Shown here piece by piece: positions 1 to 5,298 of a stretch of DNA of 6,686 bases (position 1 is its first letter; each line of letters begins with the position of its first letter). The notes beneath the pieces were generated by a model. It was not told the DNA's origin, ran no database searches, and saw nothing but the letters and a program-made list of their open reading frames with translations. Source of the DNA: CAYMEV01 sp964431655 [NCBI: uncultured bacterium]. Its GTDB lineage: Bacteria > CAYMEV01. The position numbers and the translations under genes were made by a program. The stretch covers positions 1-6,686 of the forward strand of contig CAYSKJ010000168.1 of assembly GCA_964431655.1 (NCBI GenBank). The letters run 5' to 3'.

Positions 1-250
1 TACTGTATTTGTTGATAAAAAGATTTATGTCCATTTTCATGACATTGATCAGAACCTGGACAAAGAGGTCAACAACCTTGGATGGATAATCTTCCTTCAT
101 CCGGGGGAATTTATCCGTGACTGCATCATGGTAGAAATCCGCCATAGGCCCGCCAGGATCCAGGAACAGATTAAAAACAACAGCCCTTGTATCCAGATAA
201 TAATTGGGGCCATTGTAGGTATAAAACTTACTTACCTGAAAATCTTTCAA
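1..250 (-). CDS. cphA: Cyanophycin synthetase-like protein, N-terminal fragment (runs off left edge)
   Basis: The first 83 codons read from TTG (250-248) to the window edge. CphA is a cytosolic ATP-dependent enzyme that polymerises Asp and Arg into cyanophycin, using an ATP-grasp domain and a Mur-ligase domain; both would lie beyond the edge. What is visible fits the N-terminal domain of the CphA family: 'YNGPNYYLDTRAVVFNLFLD' at residues 11-30 resembles the 'RGPNYWSIRRHKLIVM.LDL' opening of known CphA proteins. The TTG start is chosen because AAAGGAG lies 7 nt upstream and because the GPNYY motif begins about 14 residues in, as in the family. The start lies inside the end of the cyanophycinase gene (23-nt overlap), which suggests translational coupling. 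With no catalytic residue visible, a CphA2-like or other Mur-ligase relative carrying the same N-terminal domain is possible; the cphB neighbour makes CphA most likely. Confidence 0.72.
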   Translation of the reverse strand, partial: MKDFQVSKFYTYNGPNYYLDTRAVVFNLFLDPGGPMADFYHDAVTDKFPRMKEDYPSKVVDLFVQVLINVMKMDINLFINKYS

Positions 251-1127
251 TTTCAGTCTCCTTTAAATTATTTAATATTTTTTCCTTTCGATTTTTCGGG
301 TTAATGACCTTCCCGGTTTTAAGGCAGTAGCCATAGCCTTCAGACAGGTATCCGATATTGACCCCGTCAGCAACAAGCCTCTCCCCTTCTTCAATCCTAT
401 TATAATTGGAGTATTTCAGCCTGTCTGCCCTGACCAGGGTAACATAGGCAGAACCTATTACATAAAAACTGTCTTCAGGGTATATTACTATGCCTGTGTC
501 TTCTGCCAGACCAATGCCAAGCCTGGTTTTATGGGTGATTATATACTGAATCAGCCTGAATATTCTGTCCCTCTTCATAAAATGGGTATCTATAACTACA
601 TCCTTTATAAGCCCGAAACCCCTTGAATGCTTTATACTCCCTTTTATATAACCCTTCTCGTCCCCTGAAAACAAAATAGGGTCGCATGCCGCCGCTGCCC
701 CTGCACTGGTTCCTGCAATAGTGGTCCCGTTTAAGTGTTTCTGTAAAATCGTCTTATAAAGCTTTGTAGGATAAATGATATTTACGAGCCTTTCCTGATC
801 TCCCCCTGTAAAAAATACCAGGTCTGCATCTTCAATGGCCTTTATATATTTTGCTTCATCAGCCTCCCGGGAATCTCTGATATCCAGGACTTCAACTGAT
901 TCAGCGCCGAGGTCGGAGAATGCATAGATGTATTTTCTGCCAATATAAGCCGGGTCTGAGCTTGCAGTGGGTATTACAGCAACCCTGCCTTTTCCGCTTA
1001 TTTGCAGTACAGTCTCAAGAACCCTTTTTCTATCCTTTTTGTCTTCGTTTCCGCCAATAAGAACAAGATAGCCTTTCTTCTGGTCCCTGTTCTGTTTTTT
1101 TAATCTTTTCCTGTCAAGAATAGATAT
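228..1127 (-). CDS. cphB: Cyanophycinase, with no canonical start codon
   Basis: A 299-residue frame for a peptidase S51 family serine exopeptidase that hydrolyses cyanophycin to beta-Asp-Arg dipeptides in the cytosol. Numbered from the ATA at 1127, the family marks are: beta strand 'GYLVLIGGNED' at 19-29; 'VAVIPTAS' at 49-56; 'FFTGGDQERL' at 105-114 (Gln111 expected in the active site); nucleophile elbow 'AGTSAGAA' with Ser141; 'DTHFMKRDR' with probable catalytic His182; and 'GLAEDTG' with Glu209. Thr181 replaces the Gln found before this His in the Synechocystis enzyme; I recall DTHF as common in relatives. Known members are about 250-290 residues, so the length fits. Oddly, no ATG, GTG or TTG occurs in frame between the upstream TAA (just before 1140) and codon 152 (TTG at 674), which lies after the nucleophile and cannot be the real start. 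The best start is ATA at 1127, 7 nt from a consensus AGGAGG; ATT at 1121 is second. A lost base or mutated start (pseudogene or sequence error) is the alternative. The gene precedes and overlaps cphA. Confidence 0.85.
   Translation of the reverse strand: MSILDRKRLKKQNRDQKKGYLVLIGGNEDKKDRKRVLETVLQISGKGRVAVIPTASSDPAYIGRKYIYAFSDLGAESVEVLDIRDSREADEAKYIKAIEDADLVFFTGGDQERLVNIIYPTKLYKTILQKHLNGTTIAGTSAGAAAACDPILFSGDEKGYIKGSIKHSRGFGLIKDVVIDTHFMKRDRIFRLIQYIITHKTRLGIGLAEDTGIVIYPEDSFYVIGSAYVTLVRADRLKYSNYNRIEEGERLVADGVNIGYLSEGYGYCLKTGKVINPKNRKEKILNNLKETEIERFSGK
258..264 (-). promoter_or_regulatory. Shine-Dalgarno site of cphA, inside cphB
   Basis: AAAGGAG is read on the minus strand within the last codons of cphB, with 7 nt between it and the TTG at 250-248. 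It decides the cphA start, because no ATG or GTG lies between it and the GPNYY motif. Its position within cphB fits coupled translation of the two cistrons. Confidence 0.7.
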
Positions 1128-1134
1128 AAGACTG

Positions 1135-1140
1135 CCTCCT
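1135..1140 (-). promoter_or_regulatory. Consensus Shine-Dalgarno site of cphB
   Basis: A perfect AGGAGG on the minus strand. At ideal 7-nt spacing it faces ATA (1127-1125), in frame with cyanophycinase. The nearest ATG (1147-1145) lies upstream of the site and in another frame that stops at 1100; the TTG at 1117 is 17 nt away and also out of frame. This site is the main argument for initiation at a rare codon. Confidence 0.6.
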
Positions 1141-1158
1141 TATGCATAGTATACACTT

Positions 1159-1188
1159 TCTATATCAGTATTTCGGCATAAAAATCAA
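1159..1188 (-). promoter_or_regulatory. Possible sigma70-like promoter of the cph operon
   Basis: On the minus strand TTGATT (1188-1183) and TATAGA (1164-1159) are separated by 18 nt, each matching four or more positions of the consensus. The predicted transcript would start near 1152, about 12 nt before the AGGAGG site. The region is AT-rich, so chance matches are easy. Confidence 0.35.
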
Positions 1189-1224
1189 GAAAATTATTTT
1201 TTTTGCAATAAAAGTGCCTTAATA

Positions 1225-1253
1225 TTGACACTGGATGAGCAGTGTCATATATT
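1225..1253 (+). promoter_or_regulatory. Strong sigma70 promoter giving a probably leaderless transcript
   Basis: TTGACA (1225-1230, six of six) and TATATT (1248-1253, five of six) are exactly 17 nt apart. The expected transcription start falls at about 1260-1261, which is the A of the ATG at 1261. No Shine-Dalgarno sequence precedes that ATG, as expected of a leaderless message. The first TTG of the -35 hexamer would otherwise be read as an upstream start codon, but I judge it to be promoter sequence. Confidence 0.65.
1226..1247. promoter_or_regulatory. Perfect dyad covering the -35 and spacer: probable operator
   Basis: TGACACTG (1226-1233), six bases, then CAGTGTCA (1240-1247) form a perfect 8+8 bp inverted repeat. 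It covers five bases of the -35 hexamer and the whole spacer up to the -10. It lies upstream of the predicted transcript start, so it should act as DNA, most simply as the site of a dimeric repressor that blocks RNA polymerase. The regulator is unknown; the half-site is not a clear FNR (TTGAT) or CRP (TGTGA) match. It lies about 100 bp from the cph start, so it might also affect that operon. Confidence 0.55.
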
Positions 1254-1260
1254 AATCAGT

Positions 1261-2283
1261 ATGATATTAAAAACTGCTTTTCTGGCATTTCTCCTGTTAT
1301 TTACATTCTGCTGCCAATCCTCAAGAAACAGCATCTCATGTAAAAATCCGCCCCAGATAGATCCGCAATTTGACCCGGCATACCTTAAACTGCACCATAG
1401 CGGTGAATTGTCCAGAAGAGCTGAGCAATTATGGAAAATATACGGGGAATGCACTCTGTGTCCGAGGATGTGCAGGGTAAACCGCCTGAATCATGAAACA
1501 GGATTCTGCCAGGCTGATTCAGGCCTTTACATAGCATCCTACGGGCCTCATTTCGGCGAAGAGAAATCTCTTGTCGGAAGAAACGGTTCAGGCACAATCT
1601 TTTTCAGCAACTGTTCCCTCCGCTGTGTATTCTGCATTAACTGGGAGGTAAGCCATGAAGGACAGGGATACAGGATAAGCATGGAGGATCTGGCTGAAAT
1701 CATGCTTAAACTCCAGAAAAGAGGATGTCATAATATCAACCTGGTCACCCCTGACCATTACCTGCCCCATATAATAGGGGCGGTTGACATGGCCGCGGAA
1801 AAGGGGCTCAGGCTTCCCCTGGTCTATAATACCTGCGGGTGGACAAATCAGGAGATATTGGGTTTGCTGGACGGTATTGTGGATATTTACCTTACAGATT
1901 TCAAGTACTTTGAATCCAAAATGGCATCAAAATACTCAGCAGGAGCAAATATTTACCCTGAATCCTGTAAAAAATCCCTTCTGGAGATGCACCGCCAGGT
2001 CGGTACGGCCATGCCCGGCCCTGACGGCATTATGTACAGGGGGCTGATGATAAGGCACCTTGTAATGCCCGGTAATGCTGGCGGGACAAAAGATATAATC
2101 ACCTGGATTGCTGAAAACCTGCCCAAAGACAGCTACTTGAACATCATGTCCCAGTACAGGCCGATGTACAAAGCCTTTGACTATCCAGAGATAGCAAGAA
2201 GAATAATATCCAGGGAATATGATGAGGCTGTGGCACATGCAAAGGCAATGGGCCTGACAAGCCTGGACCTGCAGGGATACTGA
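1261..2283 (+). CDS. PflX/COG1313-type radical SAM protein with N-terminal hydrophobic leader
   Basis: A 340-residue member of the PflX family (COG1313, relatives of pyruvate formate-lyase activase) with no settled substrate. Such enzymes bind a 4Fe-4S cluster and cleave S-adenosylmethionine to a radical. Seen: a Cys cluster 'CTLCPRMCRVNR' with Cys64, Cys67, Cys71 and further Cys83; the radical SAM motif CxxxCxxC at Cys118, Cys122, Cys125 in 'FFSNCSLRCVFCINWEVS'; then 'GCHNINLVTPDHY' at 155-167, 'LPLVYNTCGW' at 185-194, 'DIYLTDFKY' at 208-216, 'EMHRQVG' at 242-248, 'RGLMIRHLVMPG' at 260-271 and 'NIMSQYRPMYKA' at 294-305. The family core is complete. Unusually, residues 1-18 form a signal-like segment (Lys4, then hydrophobic to Cys17-Cys18) not needed by a cytosolic enzyme; the lipobox is poor because Phe or Cys precedes the Cys. 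The ATG at 1261 is preferred over TTG at 1225 because that TTG belongs to the -35 box. Arg72 replaces the Gly usual after the third Cys. Confidence 0.88.
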   Translation: MILKTAFLAFLLLFTFCCQSSRNSISCKNPPQIDPQFDPAYLKLHHSGELSRRAEQLWKIYGECTLCPRMCRVNRLNHETGFCQADSGLYIASYGPHFGEEKSLVGRNGSGTIFFSNCSLRCVFCINWEVSHEGQGYRISMEDLAEIMLKLQKRGCHNINLVTPDHYLPHIIGAVDMAAEKGLRLPLVYNTCGWTNQEILGLLDGIVDIYLTDFKYFESKMASKYSAGANIYPESCKKSLLEMHRQVGTAMPGPDGIMYRGLMIRHLVMPGNAGGTKDIITWIAENLPKDSYLNIMSQYRPMYKAFDYPEIARRIISREYDEAVAHAKAMGLTSLDLQGY

Positions 2284-2306
2284 CCTTTCAGGCCGTAATA
2301 TCCCTG
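2272..2306 (+). terminator. Stem-loop overlapping the stop codon of the radical SAM gene
   Basis: CAGGGATA (2272-2279) pairs perfectly with TATCCCTG (2299-2306), and within the 19-nt interval CTGA/TCAG can form a second small stem. The TGA stop lies in the loop region. No T run follows, so it is not a classical intrinsic terminator; it may instead protect the 3' end of the message or be chance. Confidence 0.25.
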
Positions 2307-2752
2307 TATATCAGCAGAATGTTATTACCTATTTTCTAAATTCAACCAGCTCATATATCCAGGTATCATTGGCTGCAGGAACCTTTGCGTACAGGGGGGG
2401 TAAAGGTACTTCAGTATTAATGGTGTGTATACTGTGCTGTCAGTCTAAGGACAGATACTGATGGACTAACTGATAGTAAATTCTTTACCCTTTAACGAGA
2501 TTTCATCAGTCTATAGAGTCATCAACACCTATTATAAGGAAATTTCTTAAAGCCGGAAACTGCTGCAGCACAAATTAATGGAGTAATCCGCCTAAAATAT
2601 CTGAAAGTGTGCATATACAGATGGCCTTACCTAAACCTACTGTCCTTTTCTTAATTTCCCGGGTAAGGATATTAACAGCCTGCAACCACACGCTACAAAA
2701 TAAAAGAATAGATTTCATAGATCAAGGTAATTTATACAATAAGCATAACAAG
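2284..2752. other. Gene-poor region, probably decayed sequence
   Basis: About 470 bases without a gene I can support. Stops are frequent in all frames. The stretch holds a G7 run at 2394-2400, a 10-bp palindrome TGCTGCAGCA at 2561-2570, and a short minus-strand frame with a protein-like end (2439 to 2329). The plus frame 2609-2845 lies partly antisense to the duplicated signal-peptide fragment and is not coding in my view. No T-run terminator, transposon end or RNA gene was seen. Confidence 0.5.
2329..2439 (-). pseudogene. Possible C-terminal remnant of a lost gene
   Basis: A 36-codon minus-strand frame opens just after a TGA and ends at TAG (2331-2329). It has no start codon near its beginning, but its translation ends in a balanced, protein-like stretch including 'LYAKVPAANDTWIYELVEF', unlike the stop-rich sequence around it. 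It could be the tail of a degraded gene, perhaps the one whose 5' end survives at 2857-2753 on the same strand. Family not recognised; chance is a real alternative. Confidence 0.2.
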
Positions 2753-2857
2753 CTAACGGTGATTTGCCCACAGGAATTCAGAAGCTTCCTGAGAACAGAT
2801 TATAACAGGTCCTGCAGAAAATATAATAATCATAAAGAAGATTAGATACCTTGCCAT
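2753..2857 (-). pseudogene. Truncated duplicate of the beta-propeller protein's signal peptide (34 codons)
   Basis: ATG (2857) to TAG (2753) encodes 34 residues beginning 'MARYLIFFMIIIFSAG' and reaching 'SQEASEFLWAN'. This is the same leader and first mature residues as the 721-residue protein, with four substitutions (Val12Ile, Ala17Pro, Tyr21Cys, Pro26Ser). Similarity stops abruptly at codon 33, followed by Arg and a stop. The Shine-Dalgarno (GGAGG, 2867-2863) is intact, 5 nt from the ATG, and the frame begins 46 nt downstream of the stop of the full gene on the same strand, so it could still be translated from read-through RNA. Of the nine base changes in the homologous stretch five are silent. 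It is best read as the 5' stub of a tandem paralog that lost its body, although a small exported peptide cannot be excluded. Confidence 0.7.
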
Positions 2858-2882
2858 AAGCACCTCCATTCTGATTCATATA
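2761..2882 (-). repeat. Direct repeat, copy A (stub of duplicated gene 5' end)
   Basis: Aligns base for base with 4973-5095 in the same orientation, with nine substitutions and one single-base gap (about 92% identity). It covers about 25 nt of untranslated leader, the Shine-Dalgarno site, start codon, signal peptide and the first mature residues. Sequence on both sides is unrelated between the copies. Confidence 0.9.
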
Positions 2883-2903
2883 CATACATAGTTTACCAGA
2901 AAT

Positions 2904-5069
2904 TTAAAGCACCCATTCAAGCCTTGTCTTGTATTCCTCTGTGACTGTGCCGGATGTTGAAATGCATTCAAGAATGTAAAAATAATTCCCCCTTTTAATT
3001 TTATCACTGCAGGTGTATAGATTGGGGCTTGAGGAGTTGCCCTGGCCAGGTATAATACCATTATTCAGCTTTACCGGGAAAAATGAGAAAAACGGGCTTA
3101 TCTTGTCTGCCCTTAATCTGAAGAGATTATAACCAAGATTATCAGTCTCTGCGGTAGTCATCCACCTTATATCAGCCCTGCTTCCATAACCCTTCGCCTC
3201 AAAAAAAGCAAGCTCGACAGGAAGGGGTATTTCTATAAAGGCAAGATTATTCCCTATATTGATATCATTAGGTTCCAGGTCTGTAATAAATACAGTCAGG
3301 ACATACATCCTCGGATCAAGTTCCGCGCCTGTATTCCATTCCATTATTATATCAGTATAGTCATCGGGCTGGATATCATAAAAGGGGATGGTTCCTATAA
3401 GACTCAGATCAGTATTGGGTTCCATGCTGTAATAGAATTCAGCATTACCCTGGGATATTGGCTCAGTTCCGTAATTGTATACCCTTGCCTTTATCTCCAC
3501 AGTATCTCCGGGTTCAGGTAGTGCAGGATTATGGCTTATATCTGCGGGAACTACCGAAGCATCAGCACCAATTGTCCCGGAATCAAGCTTGGCAATAAAA
3601 TAATTGCCAGTGCTGTGGGGCGGAACATATAGCTGTATGCAATCAGGATCATCCGGATCCCCGAAATATATGGTACCAGAAAATTTTCCTGAAATATATG
3701 AATTCCCATCATTATCTGCAGTGATATTATTTGTATCAGATGAGGATGAGTAGCTTGTTATTATATTTTTTACCCAGAAGAAATTGCCAAAAGGATCAAG
3801 CTTGGCAACATAATCACCACAAAGGCCCATTGGAACAAGAACAATTGTATTCAGGTGTCCCGGCTCACCAAAATATGCAATATTACAATACTTTCCTGCT
3901 ATATATACATTATTTGCTGAATCTGTTGAAATACTTTTGGCACTATTTGTATCAACTCCGCCGGCCTGTTTTGCCCAGAGGAATTTTCCCTCAGCGTGTA
4001 TTTTGGAAACAAATATATTGCTAATTCCCCAGGAAGTCAGGCTGATATTGCCAGATTCTCCAAAGAATATGGTATATCGAAAGGCTCCTGCAATATATGC
4101 ATTTCCGGCCTGATCCGCTGTAATGTCCCTTGCATTGTTAAAACCATTCCCATAAGCTCCGCTTGCCCAGAGGAATTCTCCTTCCTGATCAAGCTTGGCA
4201 ACAAAGATATCATTACTGTGATAACCATCCAGTGTAATAAGAGGCAGGCTGAACGGATCTCCAAAATATGCCTTGACTTGAAAGGTTCCTGTAATAAAGG
4301 TATTACCGAAGGGATCTGCAGCAATTCCTTCAAGAGAAAAATGATTATGACCATCAGAAAAGGTTCCAGTCTGATTTGCCCAGATGAAATTGCCAACATT
4401 GTCCATTTTTGCAATAAAGCCGTTTATCTGTCCGAGTATTAGTGCGTTTAGTTCAATAGTATCAGGATCCCCCGGTTCTCCAAAATAGACTGTATGGGAA
4501 AAATGGCCGGCAATATAGATTATTCCCTGAGAGTCTACAGAAATGCCTTTTCCATATTCATCGTATTGACTTCCAGCCTGTTTTACCCATAAAAAATCTC
4601 CATTCGGACCCATCTTTGCAATGAATATATCCCTATTTCCTAGGGAAGCAAATTCAAAAGGTCCAAAATTGACATTATTATAGATAAATCCGGTAATATA
4701 AATATTTCCGTATTCATCCAGGGCAATACCATATCCTTCACTATATCCAGTGCCAGCAGCTTGATTTACCCAGAGGAAATTCCCATCAGGATCAAGCTTG
4801 GCAAAGAATGCATCAGGTCCATTCTCAGATTCAATAATGATATTGTCAGGATTTCCAGGTATCCCAAAGGTAATCTCTCCATTGAAATAACCTGTTATAA
4901 ATGTATTGCCATAATTATCAACGGTATTGTCATTTATCTGAATATAGTTTGAACCATATTCAGCTCCTGCCTGATTTGCCCACAGAAATTCAGGGGCCTC
5001 CTGGGAATAGATTATAACAGCTCCTGCAGAAAATACTATAATCATAAAGAAGATTAGATACCTTGCCAT
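2904..5069 (-). CDS. Exported seven-repeat SBBP beta-propeller protein with CARDB-like domain
   Basis: A 721-residue exported protein of unknown partner or substrate. Residues 1-23 form a signal peptide (Arg3, then hydrophobic to about Ile20, then 'YSQE'). Residues 28-497 hold seven repeats of 61-71 residues, each opening with a form of 'FLWANQAG' (Phe28, 98, 159, 228, 299, 363, 430), continuing with 'D..GN.YI.G.F....FG' and closing with 'FIAK.D..G'. This is the SBBP beta-propeller pattern, and seven copies fit one seven-bladed propeller. Residues about 502-615 look like a CARDB-type adhesion module ('PGDTVEIKARVYNYGTEPIS'). Residues 616-721 begin 'LPVELAFFEAKGYGSRADIR', an immunoglobulin-like tail style frequent in FCB bacteria; no T9SS sorting signal was recognised. 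The start at 5069 is chosen over an upstream in-frame codon at 5126 because GGAGGT lies 5 nt away, the signal peptide begins there, and the duplicate stub conserves it. No catalytic motif was seen; a surface binding or adhesive role is inferred. Confidence 0.87.
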   Translation of the reverse strand: MARYLIFFMIIVFSAGAVIIYSQEAPEFLWANQAGAEYGSNYIQINDNTVDNYGNTFITGYFNGEITFGIPGNPDNIIIESENGPDAFFAKLDPDGNFLWVNQAAGTGYSEGYGIALDEYGNIYITGFIYNNVNFGPFEFASLGNRDIFIAKMGPNGDFLWVKQAGSQYDEYGKGISVDSQGIIYIAGHFSHTVYFGEPGDPDTIELNALILGQINGFIAKMDNVGNFIWANQTGTFSDGHNHFSLEGIAADPFGNTFITGTFQVKAYFGDPFSLPLITLDGYHSNDIFVAKLDQEGEFLWASGAYGNGFNNARDITADQAGNAYIAGAFRYTIFFGESGNISLTSWGISNIFVSKIHAEGKFLWAKQAGGVDTNSAKSISTDSANNVYIAGKYCNIAYFGEPGHLNTIVLVPMGLCGDYVAKLDPFGNFFWVKNIITSYSSSSDTNNITADNDGNSYISGKFSGTIYFGDPDDPDCIQLYVPPHSTGNYFIAKLDSGTIGADASVVPADISHNPALPEPGDTVEIKARVYNYGTEPISQGNAEFYYSMEPNTDLSLIGTIPFYDIQPDDYTDIIMEWNTGAELDPRMYVLTVFITDLEPNDINIGNNLAFIEIPLPVELAFFEAKGYGSRADIRWMTTAETDNLGYNLFRLRADKISPFFSFFPVKLNNGIIPGQGNSSSPNLYTCSDKIKRGNYFYILECISTSGTVTEEYKTRLEWVL
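3579..4988 (-). repeat. Seven coding repeats (beta-propeller blades)
   Basis: Codons for residues 28-497 of the exported protein. Blades begin near residues 28, 98, 159, 228, 299, 363 and 430. The DNA is also visibly repetitive, with AAGCTTGGCAA recurring (near 3588, 3800, 4192 and 4793) where the 'AKLD' motif is encoded. Blade four has a short insertion ('DGHNHFS') and blade seven lacks the 'QAG' triplet. Confidence 0.85.
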
Positions 5070-5095
5070 AATGCACCTCCATTCTGATTCATATA
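4973..5095 (-). repeat. Direct repeat, copy B (true 5' end of the beta-propeller gene)
   Basis: The partner of copy A at 2761-2882, about 2.2 kb away. The upstream edge of similarity lies within a few bases of the transcript start predicted for this gene, so the promoter itself is not duplicated. Recombination between the two copies would remove the whole intervening gene. Confidence 0.9.
5075..5080 (-). promoter_or_regulatory. Shine-Dalgarno site fixing the propeller gene start
   Basis: GGAGGT on the minus strand, 5 nt before ATG (5069-5067). It is repeated with the stub copy at 2867-2862, which supports 5069 rather than the longer frame from 5126 as the true start. Confidence 0.8.
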
Positions 5096-5097
5096 TC

Positions 5098-5126
5098 ATT
5101 ATTATTTCCATTATATAACGAGTCAA
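5098..5126 (-). promoter_or_regulatory. Candidate sigma70 promoter of the propeller gene
   Basis: TTGACT (5126-5121) and AATAAT (5103-5098) are 17 nt apart, each five of six to consensus. The transcript would begin near 5091, giving a leader of about 22 nt that still contains the ribosome site. A perfect TATAAT at 5115-5110 is an alternative -10, but has no matching -35. Confidence 0.5.
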
Positions 5127-5198
5127 TAAATATTTTTTTATGAATGTAATTATACATGTTTATAGAATAATACTAATATATTATTAAAAAGTATAGAC

Positions 5199-5212
5199 AA
5201 AAAAAAAAAAAA
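5199..5212. repeat. 14-bp A tract between divergent genes
   Basis: An uninterrupted run of 14 A on the plus strand, about 87 bp before the start of the hydrolase-like gene and about 130 bp before that of the propeller gene. It could bend DNA, act as an UP element, or change length by slippage; none of these is shown by the sequence alone. Confidence 0.9.
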
Positions 5213-5242
5213 TTAGTTAAACTTGTACGCATTGTGTAATTT

Positions 5243-5268
5243 ACAGGAAAAGCCGTGCATTTTCCTGT
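5243..5268 (+). promoter_or_regulatory. Perfect 9-bp inverted repeat before the hydrolase-like gene
   Basis: ACAGGAAAA (5243-5251) and TTTTCCTGT (5260-5268) flank an 8-nt loop and end 30 bases before the ATG at 5299. It could be an operator or a hairpin in the 5' leader. The GC-poor stem and lack of an immediate T run make a terminator unlikely. I could not fix a convincing promoter for this gene. Confidence 0.5.
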
Positions 5269-5287
5269 TTATTATTACTAATTTTTT

Positions 5288-5292
5288 GGAGG
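5288..5292 (+). promoter_or_regulatory. Shine-Dalgarno site of the hydrolase-like gene
   Basis: GGAGG with 6 nt to ATG (5299), fixing the start of the secreted protein. Confidence 0.75.
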
Positions 5293-5298
5293 TTTTAT

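Noticed and set aside
1100-1147. Minus-strand ATG frame from 1147 overlapping the cyanophycinase start
   Set aside because: It is 15 codons long, is in a different frame from cyanophycinase, has no upstream ribosome site, and stops at TAA (1102-1100).
1225-1260. TTG at 1225 as the start of the radical SAM protein (12 extra residues)
   Set aside because: This TTG is the first half of a perfect TTGACA -35 hexamer with a matching -10 at 17 nt, there is no ribosome site before it, and the added residues would precede a well-formed hydrophobic leader.
2575-2718. Minus-strand 47-codon frame with a hydrophobic start
   Set aside because: It begins with ATG and a short hydrophobic run, but has no ribosome site and no recognisable features, and lies in a stop-rich region; its length is expected by chance.
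2609-2845. Plus-strand 78-residue frame
   Set aside because: Its 3' half is antisense to the duplicated signal-peptide stub, it has no ribosome site, and it resembles no known protein; it is a chance frame.
3996-4442. Plus-strand 148-residue and minus-strand 125-residue frames inside the propeller gene
   Set aside because: These are shadows of the repetitive coding sequence of the 721-residue protein, lacking ribosome sites and recognisable features.
2761-5095. Template/variable repeat pair of a diversity-generating retroelement
   Set aside because: The nine differences between the two copies are of mixed type, not confined to adenines, five are silent, and no reverse transcriptase gene is present in the window.
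5070-5126. Longer start (5126) for the propeller protein adding 19 residues
   Set aside because: The added residues would be encoded by the promoter and ribosome site, would precede the signal peptide, and are not conserved in the duplicate, whereas GGAGGT points to 5069.
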